This document shows positions 19,910 through 21,001 of a DNA stretch of 21,001 nt, one piece after another; the stretch's first letter is position 1; each line of letters begins with the position of its first letter. The DNA is taken from assembly GCA_020650975.1 (NCBI GenBank), contig JAIPMN010001488.1:5804-26804 (forward strand), given 5' to 3'. Source of the stretch: Apostichopus californicus. Lineage: Eukaryota > Echinodermata > Holothuroidea > Aspidochirotida > Stichopodidae. Made by a program: the position numbers and the translations under genes. The notes beneath the pieces are model-generated. The model was not told the DNA's origin and did not search any database. It was given only the letters and a program-made list of their open reading frames with translations.

Positions 19910-20600
19910 TCTAAAAAATAAACGGGTAGTTCTACACTGTTGTCATGTATTTTAACACATGGATTGTTATTAAACACTGGAAAAGTGTATAATAAACATT
20001 CACAATGTAGTTATACCATCACAAAGTGTAAATATAACCATTGCCTTGGCATTTACCCGATAAACGTGTACATATACCCCGAGGTAAAGCCGGTTTGTGT
20101 ATTTTTGATCTTTGTGGGTAAACTTACATACTCTGTGTGTAATAAGACACAATGATTTATGTACATTTACACATTTACAGTGCTTAATTTACACTCACTT
20201 TTCAAAAAAGTACCCTCTTCAACCAAAAGGGTAATTTTACCCACATAACACGTACTTTGCACGAATTATGTATATCTTCGTAACAAGGTGTAAAATAACC
20301 CTTCTTAGAATGTTTTTTTACAATCAAAAAGGGTATAACACCAACAACACTTATTTTGAAGTATCATAACAAGGTAGAATCACACAAGATAAGAGCTATT
20401 TATACACTTCATGGGGTTGTATTTGTTTTACACTTGTAATTAATTTAAAATTCCACCCTGGGGGAATAATCACCCAGTATTTATGTAACTGAAGTATAAA
20501 TTTACTCGTTCATGGGTTAATATATAGCTCTACCAGAAATTATTCTGTATTTTCGGGTCTAAACCCGTCATTATTTGTATGCACCCTATAGTACATATAC
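19910..20600. repeat. Interspersed repeat rich in GTGTA/TACAC and GGGTA/TACCC words
   Basis: It starts with ACACTCTAAAAAATAAACGGG and ends near AAACCCGTCATTATTTG, whose reverse complement partly matches the start (AATAA..ACGGGT), suggesting eroded inverted termini. Inside, words such as GTGTAAAT, TACACT, GGGTAATTTTACCC and AACAAGGT recur in both orientations. An approximate tandem unit repeats at 20221-20310 and 20322-20385 (AAYCAAAAGGGTA to ATAACAAGGT). It is probably a non-autonomous DNA-transposon-derived repeat. The frame at 19940-20155 within it is not a gene. Confidence 0.5.
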
Positions 20601-21001
20601 ATTTTGGAACACAGAGCTGCCCCGGCGATTATAGGCCCAATTTCTAAATTTAGTCCCAACAACCGAAGCAAATTACTGTCAAAAGGACGATGCCATAAGA
20701 GACCTCAAATTGGGGCGACAAAAGGCCAGATGTTTAGCTTGACATTTATTTATTAACAGCCTATCGTGTTATAAATATACGGGAAACCGTACTGATATAG
20801 CCTATGGAGTATCCCCAAATTTCCCCGTGGAAATGTCTGCATGGTGATTAGGCTAGTAAAATAATAACTGTTTCTTATGTGGGGGTGAGGGGGATAGGGA
20901 TGTAGTCGTAGGCTAGGCCTATATGAAGTTTCGTGAAATTTTAATAAGGCAAGACTAATACTAATAACTAAGACTAATACAGTCAAAATAGAAAATGATC
21001 C
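20601..21001. other. Window end without a recognised gene
   Basis: GC-richer patches at 20615-20730 (CTGCCCCGGCGATTATAGGC) and 20878-20920 (GTGGGGGTGAGGGGGATAGG, then TAGGCTAGGCCTA) look like repeat-derived sequence rather than exons. A minus-strand frame at 20753-20986 lacks motifs. Confidence 0.3.

Overview
The window looks like nuclear DNA of a metazoan, most likely an echinoderm and probably a sea cucumber. It is AT-rich and mostly non-coding, genes are split by canonical GT/AG introns, and there are scattered transposon fragments. The echinoderm assignment is an inference. It rests on the one clear gene, a secreted fibrinogen-domain protein of 281 residues. Its layout (signal peptide, short linker, one fibrinogen C-terminal domain) and length resemble, from memory, the holothurian 'fibrinogen-like protein A' type.

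That gene lies on the minus strand from 18154 down to 11085. I could assemble it completely: five coding exons (18154-18074, 14481-14424, 13914-13745, 13241-12968, 11347-11085), four GT..AG introns of 3592, 509, 503 and 1620 bp, consistent intron phases (0, 1, 0, 1), an ATG, a stop codon and a candidate ATTAAA polyadenylation signal. The protein should be a secreted, calcium-binding lectin-like or opsonin-like factor. Between signal peptide and fibrinogen domain it carries an R-Q-R-R proprotein-convertase motif, and its fibrinogen domain departs from the textbook acetyl-ligand pocket.

Left part (1-10,000): no convincing complete gene. There is a possible minus-strand exon with a good donor (901-599), a possible short plus-strand exon (about 3186-3254), two hAT-type transposon ends (1667, 3308), and a broken Penelope-like retroelement relic on the minus strand (4341-3825) beside a GC-rich CCCGC repeat. 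A 28-codon open frame lies at 6417. The rest is AT-rich sequence in which I see no gene.

Middle part (10,000-18,200): a short MITE-like element with G-rich inverted ends (about 10049-10250), a tRNA-like SINE fragment (about 10586-10624), then the fibrinogen-domain gene. Intron 1 contains two colinear diverged copies of a 330-400 bp segment; intron 2 carries a 16-17 bp triplet repeat; intron 4 carries a hairpin.

Right part (18,200-21,001): upstream flank of the gene, with an IRF-type motif about 0.9 kb from the ATG, an unassigned 63-codon minus-strand open frame (19479-19288), and a roughly 0.7 kb interspersed repeat built from GTGTA/TACAC and GGGTA/TACCC words. No CRISPR, operon, rRNA or complete tRNA gene was seen.
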